Made by a program: the position numbers and the translations under genes
The notes under the pieces: generated by a model
Databases searched by the model: none
Seen by the model: only the letters and a program-made list of their open reading frames with translations
Told to the model about the DNA's origin: nothing
DNA from: Sulfuriferula sp.
GTDB taxonomy: Bacteria; Pseudomonadota; Gammaproteobacteria; Burkholderiales; Sulfuriferulaceae
DNA: 64,000 nucleotides
NCBI GenBank assembly: GCA_031291235.1
Contig: JARLJL010000002.1
Coordinates: 124,001 to 188,000 of the forward strand
Direction: 5' to 3'
In this document: positions 36,509 through 46,673 of the stretch, piece after piece
How the letters are laid out: every line of letters begins with the position of its first letter
Position numbering within the stretch: position 1 is the first letter of the stretch

Positions 36509-37291
36509 TCAGGAACCGATCACGCCGGTGGTTGGGGAAGACGGGCTGGCGGTATATATTTTTTTCGGCATGCGTCCGGCCAGATAGGCTTCGCGTCCGG
36601 CCTGTACGGCTTTTTTCATCGCACCGGCCATCAATACCGGGTGTTGCGCGCCGGCGATAGCGGTATTCATCAACACGCCGGCACAACCCAGTTCCATCGC
36701 AATTGCCGCATCGCTGGCGGTGCCGACGCCGGCATCGACGATCACCGGCACTTGCAGTTCATTGATGATGATCTGCAGATTCCACGGGTTCAGTATACCC
36801 ATGCCGGAGCCGATCAATGAAGCCAGAGGCATGACTGCGACGCAGCCCATGGCTTCGAATTGTTTGGCGATGATGGGATCGTCGGACGTATAGACCATGA
36901 CCTTGAAATCTTCCCTGATCAGGATTTCTGCCGCCTTGATGGTTTCCACCACGTTGGGATACAGGCTTTTCGGGTCGCCCAGCACTTCCAGTTTGACCAG
37001 GTTATGCCCATCCAGCAGTTCGCGGGCCAGACGCAAGGTGCGTACGGCATCGTCAGCGGTATAGCAGCCTGCCGTATTGGGCAGGTAGGTGTAGCGGCTG
37101 GGCGGCAGAGCATCGAGCAGGCTGGGTTGGGTGGCGTCTTGTCCAATATTGGTGCGGCGAATAGCGACAGTAACGATTTCGGCGCCGCTGGCTTCCACCG
37201 CGAGACGGGTTTCGTCAAAATCCTTGTATTTTCCGGTGCCGACCAGCAATCGCGAGTTATAGCTTTTGCCTGCAATAATGAGCTTGTCCAT
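36509..37291 (-). CDS. thiG: Thiazole synthase ThiG
   Basis: The 260-residue TIM-barrel protein has the ThiG landmarks: [12 protein letters not shown], the Schiff-base Lys in LVKLEVLGD, and [21 protein letters not shown]. It joins deoxyxylulose phosphate, dehydroglycine and ThiS-borne sulfur into the thiazole of thiamine. It follows thiS by 30 bases. Confidence 0.97.
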   Translation of the reverse strand: MDKLIIAGKSYNSRLLVGTGKYKDFDETRLAVEASGAEIVTVAIRRTNIGQDATQPSLLDALPPSRYTYLPNTAGCYTADDAVRTLRLARELLDGHNLVKLEVLGDPKSLYPNVVETIKAAEILIREDFKVMVYTSDDPIIAKQFEAMGCVAVMPLASLIGSGMGILNPWNLQIIINELQVPVIVDAGVGTASDAAIAMELGCAGVLMNTAIAGAQHPVLMAGAMKKAVQAGREAYLAGRMPKKIYTASPSSPTTGVIGS

Positions 37292-37321
37292 AAATGCCTT
37301 AATGTTCCTTGTTGAGCGGAA

Positions 37322-37525
37322 TTAGCCGCCGCCTACCGCTACTACGATTTCCAGACTGTCGCCGGAACTGAGGGTAGTGTCGGCGAATAAGCTGCGCGGT
37401 ACGATTTCACCGTTGCGTTCTATCGCAATGCGTTTGCCGGTCAGATCCAGCTCAATGATGAGTTCTGCGACGGTGGTCGATGCATGCAATTGTTTGGGTG
37501 CGCCATTGATAGAGAGTTCGATCAA
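37322..37525 (-). CDS. thiS: Sulfur carrier protein ThiS
   Basis: From the TTG at 37523-37525 (GAGG eight bases upstream) the ubiquitin-like protein has 67 residues and ends in Gly-Gly-Gly, the tail that is adenylated and thiocarboxylated. That length is standard; the longer frame from the ATG at 37549 adds eight residues that no ThiS needs. No TPP riboswitch was found in front of it. Confidence 0.93.
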   Translation of the reverse strand: MIELSINGAPKQLHASTTVAELIIELDLTGKRIAIERNGEIVPRSLFADTTLSSGDSLEIVVAVGGG

Positions 37526-37609
37526 CTTAAAATCCTCGCATCTACGCATATAAATAACTGCATTATTTTAACACAGCACAGGGGTACAATGCCTCGACGC
37601 AACTTGATG

Positions 37610-37638
37610 TTGAGTAATAATGGGAACCATCGTAAAAT
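37610..37638 (+). promoter_or_regulatory. Promoter of tRNA-Gly
   Basis: TTGAGT (37610-37615), 17 bases, TAAAAT (37633-37638), ten bases before the mature tRNA. Confidence 0.6.
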
Positions 37639-37648
37639 TGCACGACCT

Positions 37649-37722
37649 GCGGGTGTAGTTCAATGGTAGAACTTCTGCTTCCCAAGCAGATAGCGTGGGT
37701 TCGATTCCCATCACCCGCTCCA
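37649..37722 (+). tRNA. tRNA-Gly (anticodon CCC)
   Basis: Acceptor arms GCGGGTG/CACCCGC pair fully. The D arm is GTTC/GAAC, the anticodon stem TCTGC/GCAGA with loop TTCCCAA (anticodon CCC), and the T arm GTGGG/CCCAT with loop TTCGATT. Discriminator T and an encoded CCA end the 74-base gene. Confidence 0.98.
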
Positions 37723-37734
37723 GATCAAGTTAGG

Positions 37735-37763
37735 CTTACAATTTCCATATTCTGGACTAGAAT
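37735..37763 (+). promoter_or_regulatory. Candidate promoter of the riboswitch-DUF1631 transcript
   Basis: CTTACA (37735-37740), 17 bases, TAGAAT (37758-37763). It would start the RNA near 37770, about 40 bases before the aptamer. Read-through from the tRNA promoter is the alternative. Confidence 0.45.
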
Positions 37764-37810
37764 AAATATCATATTGTCTGTTTCTCCATGTCGAGAGTCA
37801 GCATTTGAAA

Positions 37811-37888
37811 ACGGCAAACCCATCGAAAGGTGGCGACGCAAAATTTCCGGTCTAAGGTGGATGCACTATCGATAGCGGGATTGCCAAA
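37811..37888 (+). promoter_or_regulatory. c-di-GMP-I (GEMM-I) riboswitch aptamer
   Basis: The conserved core is present in order: GGCAAACC (37813-37820), GAAA tetraloop (37825-37828), GACGCAAA (37835-37842), CCGGTCTAAGG, GATAGCGGG (37871-37879), then TTGCC (37881-37885) closing P1 with GGCAA. These are the invariant parts of GEMM-I aptamers, which bind cyclic di-GMP. Confidence 0.9.
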
Positions 37889-37968
37889 TGGGGGCGAGTT
37901 CCCATGTGAAATTAAACCGAATAATCATTCGGTAGATGTCGCCCGGGCTCACTGTGACGGGCGAGGAG
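37888..37968 (+). promoter_or_regulatory. Expression platform of the c-di-GMP riboswitch
   Basis: TCGCCCG (37939-37945) can pair with CGGGCGA (37958-37964), whose 3' end runs into the ribosome site GAGGAG (37963-37968). The same arm can instead pair with GGGCGA at 37892-37897 next to the aptamer. A hairpin ACCGAA/TTCGGT (37916-37933) lies between. This suggests control of translation, with direction (on or off) not readable. Confidence 0.6.
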
Positions 37969-37974
37969 AACAGC

Positions 37975-40332
37975 ATGATGGAAAAGAGTCAGCGTAATGT
38001 TGTCAGTCTGTCCCAGTTCGATAAAGCGCGAAATGTATTGAGTCCTGCAGAAGTGCTTGCCTTGCTCAACGAATGTCGTGATCGCATGATCAACGAGATT
38101 GATCGCGTCTGGAATGATAGCAGGGATCGGATTGAGGATGATTTGCTGAGTCTTGCCGATCGTTCGCCCATACTGGAAACCAGAAATCTTTATTACCTGG
38201 CGCAAGGTTTATTGCGTACCCGCAATGAATCGCTGACTGCGGCGCTGCGCAGCAAATTCATGGCGGGATTCGATGAGCAGGTGCGCGGCGGTATTACAGC
38301 CGAGTCAAACACCCCTAACAGTGCGTTCGATTTGAATTTGTCTCTGGTCGATGAGCAGGCATTTGAAGAGTCGCTGGTGGTCAGCAAATCGGCTTCGCGC
38401 ATGCAGGTGAATGCGGTCGAGGAGTTGGCAGCGCTGGAGCAGCGCGTTGCGGCATTGCTGCATCAGCCGCACTCCAAGACCGAAATCAATCCATTTTCTC
38501 CCAAAAGCCTGTGCGAAACGTTTCTGGCTGCATGCAATTCGCTGGATGCAGAACCCAAAGTCAGGCTGATCCTGCTGCAGCATTTCGATGCTCATATCGC
38601 ACCGGTATTGCCCGGGATATATCAGGGGATCAATCAGTTTCTGGCTGAGAAGGGGGTTTTGCCGTCTATCAAAGTGGGTATGGCGGGGACGCGCGAACGC
38701 CAACGCAGCCCTGGCAGAATGAATAATGCCGATACGGCTGTTCAGGGTATTCCTGCGACAGGATATGGCGAACCGGCGGAGGGCATGGATGTATTTGCCT
38801 TGCTGCAGCAGTTGCTGAGCCGGCAAATGCCGCAACCCGGCGGCTACTGGGCGCCGGCAGCAGGTGGAATGCCGGCGGGCGCAGCATCAGCCGGCGGCGT
38901 CCCGGGCGGCGTTGCGTACGGCGGCGGGGGGCAGGCAGGCGGGGTTATGCAGGCGGGTCAGCAGGCGGTTAGCGGCGGACAGATCGCAGCCTTGACCATG
39001 TTGCAGCGCGGTCAGATTGCCGGCAACATGGTGACTTCATTCGATCCTGCGTTAATTACGGCCGGTACTGCCAATGTGTTGCGGGATATTCGCGATGCCG
39101 GTCTGGTCCAGGTCGAGAACAATACCGACGGTTTTACCATAGACATAGTCGCCATGCTGTTCGATTATGTGTTTGATGATGAGAATATTCCTGCCGCATT
39201 GAAAGCCTTGATCGGCCGGCTGCAAATCCCCGTATTAAAAGTCGCCATGCTGGATCGGCAATTCTTCTCCAAAAAATCCCATCCGGCGCGCCGATTGCTG
39301 GACGAGATTGCCAATGCGTCTGTAGGCTGGACGGATGTCGGCGAATATAATCTAGCGCTGTATGCCAAAATCGATGGCATCGTGCAATCGGTACTGAATG
39401 ATTTTTCCGACGACGCGAGCATATTCGAAACCTTGTTGAGCGATTTGCTGATATTCGTGGAAAGCCATGAAGGCGAGGCTCAAACTGCCGTGGATGAAAC
39501 GGCGCAGATTATTGAAACAGCGGAGCGTGCCCAGCTTGTTCAGGTCATTGTGCAGGACGAGATTGACCGCGCTATCACTGCTGAGCAGACTTATCCTGAG
39601 TCCATAGTCGAGTTCGTGCGCACTGTATGGCAGCAGGTGTTGCATCATGTGTACATGCACGAAGGCGAGCAGAGTCCGGCTTGGCAATCCAGTCTCAAGG
39701 CCATGCGCGATCTGCTGTGGAGCGTGATTCCCAAGCTGAATACCGAGGATAGGCTGGCGCTGGTCGCCATGCTGCCGGAATTGTTGAGACAGCTGCGCGA
39801 CGGCATGAATCTGATCCAGGTCGACCCTTCCCGCCGTGAAGCCATATTTGCCGGATTGGTGGCTTGTCATGCGGTAGCTGTTAAAGCCGGTTTGCAGTCG
39901 AAAGACGTTTCGCCCGATACCGAGACTCATATGCGTGCGGCGATTACCGAGCAGCAGAATGTAGAACCGGAAAGCTTGCCGGCGATTGAATCGATCGATG
40001 CGATTACCGAACACTTTGATTTTCCTGCCGATCCGGTAGATACGCTGGAAGAAGATGAATATACCGAACAGGCCCGTGCCTTGAAGAAAGGCATGTGGCT
40101 GGAGTTCATCAATCAGGACGGCAGCAATCGCACTGCCCGTTTGTCCTGGGTAAGCTCGTTGCGCGGTATTTATTTATTTACCAACAATCAGGGGCTGGAT
40201 GCAATTACCACCACTTTGCCGAGACTGGCTGCACGATTGCGCAATGGTGATGCGCGGGTCATCAAGACCAGCTCACTTACTGAACGCGCGGTTGAACGCC
40301 TTATCGGAAAACTGCAGGGCCGAGGTGGTTGA
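37975..40332 (+). CDS. DUF1631-family protein under c-di-GMP riboswitch control
   Basis: From the ATG at 37975 (GAGGAG upstream) the protein has 785 residues and belongs to the DUF1631 family of beta- and gammaproteobacteria, whose function is unknown. It is largely helical. A Gly/Ala-rich flexible linker covers about residues 290-340. The C-terminal 90 residues (MWLEFINQDGSNRTARLSWVSSLRGIYLF) look like a small beta barrel of PilZ type, although the c-di-GMP-binding RxxxR and D/NxSxxG pair is not clearly present. The riboswitch upstream ties its synthesis to c-di-GMP. Its stop abuts that of the convergent 559-residue gene. Confidence 0.88.
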   Translation: MMEKSQRNVVSLSQFDKARNVLSPAEVLALLNECRDRMINEIDRVWNDSRDRIEDDLLSLADRSPILETRNLYYLAQGLLRTRNESLTAALRSKFMAGFDEQVRGGITAESNTPNSAFDLNLSLVDEQAFEESLVVSKSASRMQVNAVEELAALEQRVAALLHQPHSKTEINPFSPKSLCETFLAACNSLDAEPKVRLILLQHFDAHIAPVLPGIYQGINQFLAEKGVLPSIKVGMAGTRERQRSPGRMNNADTAVQGIPATGYGEPAEGMDVFALLQQLLSRQMPQPGGYWAPAAGGMPAGAASAGGVPGGVAYGGGGQAGGVMQAGQQAVSGGQIAALTMLQRGQIAGNMVTSFDPALITAGTANVLRDIRDAGLVQVENNTDGFTIDIVAMLFDYVFDDENIPAALKALIGRLQIPVLKVAMLDRQFFSKKSHPARRLLDEIANASVGWTDVGEYNLALYAKIDGIVQSVLNDFSDDASIFETLLSDLLIFVESHEGEAQTAVDETAQIIETAERAQLVQVIVQDEIDRAITAEQTYPESIVEFVRTVWQQVLHHVYMHEGEQSPAWQSSLKAMRDLLWSVIPKLNTEDRLALVAMLPELLRQLRDGMNLIQVDPSRREAIFAGLVACHAVAVKAGLQSKDVSPDTETHMRAAITEQQNVEPESLPAIESIDAITEHFDFPADPVDTLEEDEYTEQARALKKGMWLEFINQDGSNRTARLSWVSSLRGIYLFTNNQGLDAITTTLPRLAARLRNGDARVIKTSSLTERAVERLIGKLQGRGG

Positions 40333-42012
40333 TTAACCGGGTTGTGGCGCAAGGCTGGTTATGCTGGCTTGCACATGTATCCAGGCATCGCCTTTTTCCA
40401 GTACCCGCGTTAGTTTTACAATACTCAGCGTCGAACCTACGGTTACCTTGAATAACCTGTTTCCCGTATAGTTGGCGCTATCGATGATAAGCGAAAGCTG
40501 GCCGTTTACTATGGCGCTGGTTGTCAGTATGGGAATCGGTAATTCGGTACTGATGACGTGTTCGCTTTCCGCCAGCGTAACGTTGGGATTCAGCGCGTTA
40601 AACATGAGCAGGTTGGGCGTTTGAGCCAGCACTTCCATGCCGACGTGGGTGCCAGAGCTCGGTGCGCGGAACAGGCGGCGTACTACCGCTACTTTCCATT
40701 GGGTGTCGTGTTCGGCTTTGACGCCGACCAACTGGCTCAGCCGCAGCCAGTCATTTTTATCCGAGGGAATGCGGGCGCAGTAACCTTCCCCGCTTTCATC
40801 TTCCATTCCCCAGTTTTCGCTATGTGTTTCCGTCAATCTGGGTTGTGGCGTCGATTGATGCGCCCGGCTACGGGTGGATTCGGTAATAAACCCATATAGC
40901 TGGATATCAACCATTTCGGCATATTTAATATCGGCGTCGTATTCCTGAATTCGCGTATTGTCCGGTGTGCTATTTTTAACGACCGTACAGATTGCGTTAT
41001 AGCCATGTACCACAGCGAGCAGCTTTTTGGTTGCAATACGCGGACTTTTGCGTAGTTTCCCCTGATTCGCAGGATCCCACTGCTGCTCAACGTAGTCCAG
41101 CATTCTAAGGTATTCGGGCAGGCGAACGTCCGTGCCTAATTGTGCTGCATCCTTTTTTGCCAGCAAGTCTTCACGGGTTCGGCGTAGCTGCCCCAGCAAG
41201 GTCGAAGCATCCCAGCACAGGCAGGTGGAAGGATATATCTGGTCGGTGACGGCAGCAGCGCCGCAAGGTTTGGCCAGATCGACGTAAAAATGGTGTTGTT
41301 CGGGGTTCGGCGATTTTTCGAGATGGACCAGGCGTACCCATTTGAGTAACCAGTTATCTGCCATCTCAATCTGTTTTGCCGGCAATGCACTGGGATGGAT
41401 CTGCGTCAGCAACAGCGCCCGCACGTATTGTTCGGAGCAGGTGGATTCCGTTGCGGCATAGAGCGGAATCGCACGATTGATGAAACCTTGTGCTTCAGCG
41501 ATACGATATAGTTTATGCAGCATGCGCCAGAGTTTCTCATCCGGTTGATCGTAATGAAAGAAGCGCCATTTGAATAGATTGCCCAGATCGTGCAATGCAC
41601 GCAAAGTAATTTGCGGGAGAAACGGGGCGAGTTTGCTGATGTTCGGGTCGGCGATATTGACAGTAATATAACTGTAGTACGCCAGATTGATTTCATTATA
41701 AAACGCGTAAATGGCTTGCCACAGTTTGGTTTCCATCGCAGTCGACATGCGTGTATTGCGTAAATACTGCTCGTTGAGTATGGCTTGCAACGGGCGTGCA
41801 TATTCATCCAGTGCGATCAGGACTTCCAGCTTCTCTACGTCGTAATTGGCATTTCTGTTGCGTAGGCGGATTAAAGCATCGAGTATTTTGGCGTGCGAAG
41901 CAAACGTGTCGGTACCGGGTAGTTCATTTAGCCAGCGTATTGCTGATTTGCGATTTTCAAGCGGATCCGATGGTGTTTTATCTTTGTCCAGGAAAGACAA
42001 TATATTGAACAT
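40333..42012 (-). CDS. Large cytoplasmic protein of unknown function, possible C-terminal PilZ-like barrel
   Basis: The 559-residue protein has no signal peptide or membrane segment. The first 370 residues are helical. After about residue 420 comes a beta-rich region with NWGMEDESGEGYCARIP, LRLSQLVGVK, WKVAVVRRLFRAPSSGTHVGMEVLA, reminiscent of a PilZ-like barrel, but clear c-di-GMP-binding residues are not evident. I do not recognise a named family. GGAG precedes the ATG. Its stop lies directly against that of the DUF1631 gene, a tail-to-tail pairing that suggests, but does not prove, a shared pathway. Confidence 0.75.
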   Translation of the reverse strand: MFNILSFLDKDKTPSDPLENRKSAIRWLNELPGTDTFASHAKILDALIRLRNRNANYDVEKLEVLIALDEYARPLQAILNEQYLRNTRMSTAMETKLWQAIYAFYNEINLAYYSYITVNIADPNISKLAPFLPQITLRALHDLGNLFKWRFFHYDQPDEKLWRMLHKLYRIAEAQGFINRAIPLYAATESTCSEQYVRALLLTQIHPSALPAKQIEMADNWLLKWVRLVHLEKSPNPEQHHFYVDLAKPCGAAAVTDQIYPSTCLCWDASTLLGQLRRTREDLLAKKDAAQLGTDVRLPEYLRMLDYVEQQWDPANQGKLRKSPRIATKKLLAVVHGYNAICTVVKNSTPDNTRIQEYDADIKYAEMVDIQLYGFITESTRSRAHQSTPQPRLTETHSENWGMEDESGEGYCARIPSDKNDWLRLSQLVGVKAEHDTQWKVAVVRRLFRAPSSGTHVGMEVLAQTPNLLMFNALNPNVTLAESEHVISTELPIPILTTSAIVNGQLSLIIDSANYTGNRLFKVTVGSTLSIVKLTRVLEKGDAWIHVQASITSLAPQPG

Positions 42013-42084
42013 AATGCACGTTTGCTCCTTGAATTGACGCGCGCAGCTATTGTCGTAATTTTATAGCGCGCGTCTGATTTCGTA

Positions 42085-44694
42085 TCATCCCACCTGACGT
42101 TGTATCCATTGTGCCACAGAAGCAAGTGCAGATGGAAGTTGCGCAGGGTCGGTGCCGCCAGCCTGGGCCATGTCTGCCCGCCCGCCTCCCTTGCCGCCGA
42201 CTTGTAATGCGACAAAATTAACCAGTTCGCCAGCTTTGACCAGTTGTATACTATCGGTAGAGACGCCTGCAATCAGACTCACTTTTTCACCTTGAACGCT
42301 GGCCAGCACGATAGCGCATGGGCTCAGTTTGTCTTTGAGTTTGTCCAGCGTTTCCCGTAAAATTTTCACATCGGCGCCTTCCAGCTGGGCGGCTAACACG
42401 TTCAGATTGCCGATACGCACAGCCTGATTGATCAGGTCGTCGCCCTGATTGGCAGCCAGTCTGGATTTGACGCGGTCAAGTTCTCTTTCCAGTGTTTTGA
42501 CGTTGTCCATGATTTGCGTAATTTTCTGCTGTAATTCCTGCGTCGGCGCTTTCAGCAATGCGGCAACATCGCTTATTTGACGCTGTTGAGCCTGAATATA
42601 GGCAAGCGCGGTTGGGCCTGTAACTGCCTCAATGCGCCGTACGCCTGCCGCGACACCGGATTCGGCGACAATTTTAAACAGCCCGATATCGCCGGTACGG
42701 CCAACGTGCGTGCCGCCGCATAATTCGGTGGAGAAGTCGCCCATGCCCACCACGCGCACTTCATCGCCGTATTTTTCGCCGAACAGGGCCATGGCGCCGT
42801 GCTTGATGGCGTCATCGTAATGCATTAGCTGCGTGCCGACCGCGACATTGCGGCGGATTTCCTGATTGACCAGATTCTCGATTTGCTGCAATTGCTCCGG
42901 CGTGACTGCCTCGCCATGGCCGAAATCGAAACGCGTCTTGTTGGCGTCGACCAGCGAACCCTTTTGCGTCACGTGCGCGCCAAGTACCTGACGCAGCGCG
43001 GCATGGAGCAGATGGGTAGCAGAGTGATTGTAAGCGGTGCGGGCGCGATTTTCGGCATCGACGGTGGCGTGTATCTGATCGCCGACGCTCAATTTTCCGC
43101 TTTGCAATATGCCGTTGTGACCGAACACGTCGGGCTGGATTTTATGGGTGTCTTCGGTATCGAAGCGGGCCGTACTCGTCGCGAGTTTGCCGCGGTCGCC
43201 CGCCTGGCCGCCGGACTCGGCATAAAACGGAGTGCGGTCGAGTACGACCACTGCCGCATCGCCTGCCTGTATTTGGTCTACCGGACTGCCGTCGCGGTAA
43301 ATGGCGACGATACGCGCATCGCCGGACAGGTGCTCATAACCGTCAAACCGGGTGGTCGGTCCCTGATAAGCCAGACCGCTGTGCATGGTGAACTTGCTGG
43401 CGGCGCGGGCGCGGCTGCGTTGCGCTTCCATGGCGTTTTCGAATCCTGCCATATCGACGCTGAATCCGCGTTCGCGGCCGACGTCGGCGGTCAGGTCCAG
43501 CGGAAAGCCGTAGGTGTCGTAGAGTTTGAATGCGGTTTCGCCGTCCAGCACCGTGCAGCCTGCCGGCGCTGCCTGTTCAAGTACTGCCATGCCGTGTTCC
43601 AGGGTTTCGGCAAAACGCTCTTCTTCCTGTTTGAGTACCTGGGCGACGCGTTCCTGCGCAGCAACCAGTTCCGGATAGGCGGCACCCATGGCCTGGGCGA
43701 GATCGGCTACCAGCAGATAGAAGAAAGCCTGTTTTTGGCCGAGCTTGTAGCCGTGACGGATGGCACGGCGAATAACGCGGCGCAGCACGTAGCCGCGGCC
43801 CTCGTTGCTGGGGATGACGCCGTCGGTGATCAGGAATGCGCAGGCGCGAATATGGTCGGCAATGACCTTGAGCGAGTTGTTTTCCAGATCGTCAGTTGCG
43901 GTCACGCGTGCCGCAGCATGTATCAGTGTCTGGAACAAATCGATTTCATAATTGCTGTGTACATGCTGCATCACCGCAGAAATGCGTTCCAGTCCCATCC
44001 CGGTATCGACCGAGGGTTTCGGCAGCGGGTGCAGGGTGCCGGTTTCATCGCGGTTGAACTGCATGAATACCAGATTCCAGATTTCGATATAGCGGTCGCC
44101 GTCTTCGTCGGGCGAGCCGGGAGGGCCGCCGGCGACATCGGGGCCGTGATCGTAAAAAATTTCGGTACAAGGGCCGCAGGGGCCGGTGTCGCCCATTTGC
44201 CAGAAATTATCTGAACCGCCGCCGGCTTTATCGCCGATGCGGATAACCCGATTCTCAGGAACGCCGATTTCGGTCGTCCACATGGTGTGCGCTTCGTCAT
44301 CGGTATGATAGACCGTGACCCACAGTTTTTCTGCAGGGATACCCAATTCGACGGTGAGGAATTCCCAGGCGAACTGAATGGCGTTGCGCTTGAAATAATC
44401 GCCGAAACTGAAGTTGCCGAGCATTTCAAAAAACGTGTGGTGGCGGGCAGTGTAGCCGACGTTTTCCAGATCGTTGTGTTTGCCGCCTGCGCGGACGCAG
44501 CGTTGCGAGCTGGCAGCGCGCACGTAAGGGCGCGACTCGCGTCCGAGAAATACATCCTTGAATTGCACCATGCCTGCGTTGGTGAACAGCAGGGTGGGGT
44601 CGTTGCCGGGAATCAGCGGACTGGAAGCAACGGGTGTATGACCGTGACGGGCAAAAAAATCGAGAAAACGTTGACGAATTTCACTGCTTTTCAT
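42085..44694 (-). CDS. alaS: Alanyl-tRNA synthetase
   Basis: The 869-residue enzyme has the class II core, with motif 1 region and [15 protein letters not shown] near the N-terminus. The editing domain has the zinc ligands [12 protein letters not shown] and [15 protein letters not shown], and the C-terminal DHHA1 domain has [16 protein letters not shown]. It charges tRNA-Ala and removes mischarged Ser/Gly. Length is typical. It lies alone between the unknown 559-residue gene and the sox cluster. Confidence 0.99.
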   Translation of the reverse strand: MKSSEIRQRFLDFFARHGHTPVASSPLIPGNDPTLLFTNAGMVQFKDVFLGRESRPYVRAASSQRCVRAGGKHNDLENVGYTARHHTFFEMLGNFSFGDYFKRNAIQFAWEFLTVELGIPAEKLWVTVYHTDDEAHTMWTTEIGVPENRVIRIGDKAGGGSDNFWQMGDTGPCGPCTEIFYDHGPDVAGGPPGSPDEDGDRYIEIWNLVFMQFNRDETGTLHPLPKPSVDTGMGLERISAVMQHVHSNYEIDLFQTLIHAAARVTATDDLENNSLKVIADHIRACAFLITDGVIPSNEGRGYVLRRVIRRAIRHGYKLGQKQAFFYLLVADLAQAMGAAYPELVAAQERVAQVLKQEEERFAETLEHGMAVLEQAAPAGCTVLDGETAFKLYDTYGFPLDLTADVGRERGFSVDMAGFENAMEAQRSRARAASKFTMHSGLAYQGPTTRFDGYEHLSGDARIVAIYRDGSPVDQIQAGDAAVVVLDRTPFYAESGGQAGDRGKLATSTARFDTEDTHKIQPDVFGHNGILQSGKLSVGDQIHATVDAENRARTAYNHSATHLLHAALRQVLGAHVTQKGSLVDANKTRFDFGHGEAVTPEQLQQIENLVNQEIRRNVAVGTQLMHYDDAIKHGAMALFGEKYGDEVRVVGMGDFSTELCGGTHVGRTGDIGLFKIVAESGVAAGVRRIEAVTGPTALAYIQAQQRQISDVAALLKAPTQELQQKITQIMDNVKTLERELDRVKSRLAANQGDDLINQAVRIGNLNVLAAQLEGADVKILRETLDKLKDKLSPCAIVLASVQGEKVSLIAGVSTDSIQLVKAGELVNFVALQVGGKGGGRADMAQAGGTDPAQLPSALASVAQWIQRQVG

Positions 44695-44760
44695 GATGTA
44701 TGGTTATATAAACTTGAATAGGTTGCATTTTAGCCCGGATACACAATAAATTCACCTGAT

Positions 44761-44790
44761 AAACAAAAAGGCCACTTGTGGTGACCTTTT
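44761..44790 (-). terminator. Terminator after soxB
   Basis: Minus strand: AAAAGGTCAC and GTGGCCTTTT pair with one G-T wobble around a five-base loop, followed by TTTTTGTTT. It lies 45 bases past the soxB stop. Confidence 0.85.
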
Positions 44791-44834
44791 CGCTTATCCG
44801 GGAAGAGAGTCCGGCGGACTCCAGGACGTAATGC

Positions 44835-46550
44835 TTAAACTACGTAACCCGGATTATTGCCGATGCCGACAACTTTAGGCATGTTCAGCTGGCGTGGCTT
44901 GACGACCTTGATGTCGCGCAAGTAGGTGGCGACGACATCCCAGATCGGGGTGCCGTTAACGCCTTCGCCGACCGGCGCCCAACCGGCAACCTTGTATTTG
45001 CGGCTGGCATCGACAGGCTTGCCCTTGAGCGTCATATTGCTGATGCGATTGCCGATCTTGTTGTTCGGGCTGACGGTATACTGGATGCCGCCGACACGGA
45101 CCATATCGCCGCCTTGCTGGTAATAAGGATCGTTGTTAAACAGATTGTCGCAAACGTCTTCCATGATGGATTTAATGGTTTCACCCGTCATTTCGGTCAA
45201 TGTGGTGGAAGGGTAAGTAATGGCCGTTTGATCCATGAGTTTGTCCATGGTGATGACATCGCCCGCCAGTAAGGTCGTACCCCAGCGGAAGCCTGGCGAG
45301 AATGCCGCATCGGCGCCTTTGACTGCCATCAGTGCATCGAGGATGAGCTGATCGAAAGTGCCGTTGAAGTTGCCGCGGCGATAGAGCAGCTCTTCGGTGA
45401 CTGCGAGCTGTTCGTTCAGTTTGGAGGCAAACGGCGCGCGTACATTGTCGATAAATGCAGACATTTTTGGGTCGGCTTCGAGCAGGTTGGAGAACACCGG
45501 CAGCAGACGGTATTTCCAGCCCACCACTTTCTTGCCCTGTACGTCAAAGTCCATCACGCCGAGGAACTTGCCGTTGGAGCCGGCGTTGGTAACCAGCGTG
45601 GTGCCTTTTGCATTCTTGACCTGATAAGGCTGCGGTACGCCGTCATGAGTATGGCCGCCGAAGATGGCGTCTATGCCGGTGACGCGGGATGCCATCTTGA
45701 TGTCTACGTCCATGCCGTTGTGCGACAGCACGACAACCACTTGCGCACCTTTGGCGCGAGCTTCGTCGACGACTTTCTGCATGTTTTCGTCCTGGATACC
45801 GAAGGTCCAGTCCGGCACCATATAGCGCGGGTTGGCGATAGGCGTGTAAGGGAAAGACTGGCCGATAATGGCGACTTGTACGCCATTCATGACTTTCATC
45901 GTATAAGGCTTGAACACCTGGTCGCCGAAGTCGTTGGTGGTCACGTTCTGGGCGACAAAGTCGATGGTGTTTTTGAAGTCGTTGTCGACTATGTGCTTGA
46001 CGCGATCTGCGCCGTAGGTGAATTCCCAATGTCCGGTCATGACATTGACGCCGAGCAGTTTGCAGGCGTCAACCATGTCCTGAGCGTTGGTCCATAACGC
46101 AGTGGCCGAGCCTTGCCAGGTGTCGCCGCCGTCCAGCAACAGCGAACCGGGACGCGAGGCGCGCACTTTGTCTACCAGCGTTTTGAGATGAGCGAAACCG
46201 CCAACCTTGCCGTAGGTACGGGCGGCAGCCTGGAAATCCAGATAGGTAAAGGCGTGCGCTTCACGCGTGCCGGGACGAATGCCGTAATGTTTTAACAGAT
46301 ACTCGCCGACCAGATGCGGGGGTTGGCCGAATGCACTGCCGATACCGATATTGACATTGGGCTCGCGGAAATAAATCGGCAGCAGCTGGGCATGGCAGTC
46401 GGTCATATGCATTAGCGAGACATTGCCGAATTTTGGCAGGTCGTAGAAGCTGGCGGGCGCGTTACCGGCAAGCGCCTGTTTGCTGTCTATGGCCATGCCT
46501 GAAGCAGCGGCAACGGCAAGTAATTGTAAAAATTCGCGGCGATTCATCAT
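44835..46550 (-). CDS. soxB: Thiosulfohydrolase SoxB
   Basis: The 571-residue precursor starts with a Tat signal (RREFLQLLAVAAASG) and belongs to the 5'-nucleotidase/metallophosphatase family. Metal ligands are seen in MHMTDCHAQLLP, LLDGGDTWQGS, VMTGHWEFTYG and FGGHTHDG, and the substrate domain is C-terminal. SoxB is the dimanganese enzyme that hydrolyses the sulfate from the SoxY-bound thiosulfonate in the periplasm. It is 192 bases downstream of soxA with a strong terminator between, so it may have its own promoter; I saw only a TAGAAT box without a matching -35. Confidence 0.98.
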   Translation of the reverse strand: MMNRREFLQLLAVAAASGMAIDSKQALAGNAPASFYDLPKFGNVSLMHMTDCHAQLLPIYFREPNVNIGIGSAFGQPPHLVGEYLLKHYGIRPGTREAHAFTYLDFQAAARTYGKVGGFAHLKTLVDKVRASRPGSLLLDGGDTWQGSATALWTNAQDMVDACKLLGVNVMTGHWEFTYGADRVKHIVDNDFKNTIDFVAQNVTTNDFGDQVFKPYTMKVMNGVQVAIIGQSFPYTPIANPRYMVPDWTFGIQDENMQKVVDEARAKGAQVVVVLSHNGMDVDIKMASRVTGIDAIFGGHTHDGVPQPYQVKNAKGTTLVTNAGSNGKFLGVMDFDVQGKKVVGWKYRLLPVFSNLLEADPKMSAFIDNVRAPFASKLNEQLAVTEELLYRRGNFNGTFDQLILDALMAVKGADAAFSPGFRWGTTLLAGDVITMDKLMDQTAITYPSTTLTEMTGETIKSIMEDVCDNLFNNDPYYQQGGDMVRVGGIQYTVSPNNKIGNRISNMTLKGKPVDASRKYKVAGWAPVGEGVNGTPIWDVVATYLRDIKVVKPRQLNMPKVVGIGNNPGYVV

Positions 46551-46673
46551 GCTGGGGAACTCCTTTTATTTAATTCTGAATGGGTGAATGAGCTGTAGTT
46601 ATTAGAAAGATTCTAGCGCGTAATGCCTGCAATGACATGGTATTAAACACCCAGAATCGGCAGGTACATCTAT

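Noticed and set aside
37526-37648. TPP riboswitch before thiS
   Set aside because: The conserved CTGAGA and ACCTGA segments are absent.
42883-44214. 443-codon open frame on the plus strand
   Set aside because: It is the antisense shadow of alaS, with no family features; alaS is unmistakable.
46590-46625. TAGAAT box as a soxB promoter
   Set aside because: No -35-like hexamer lies 16-18 bases upstream; left as a possibility only.
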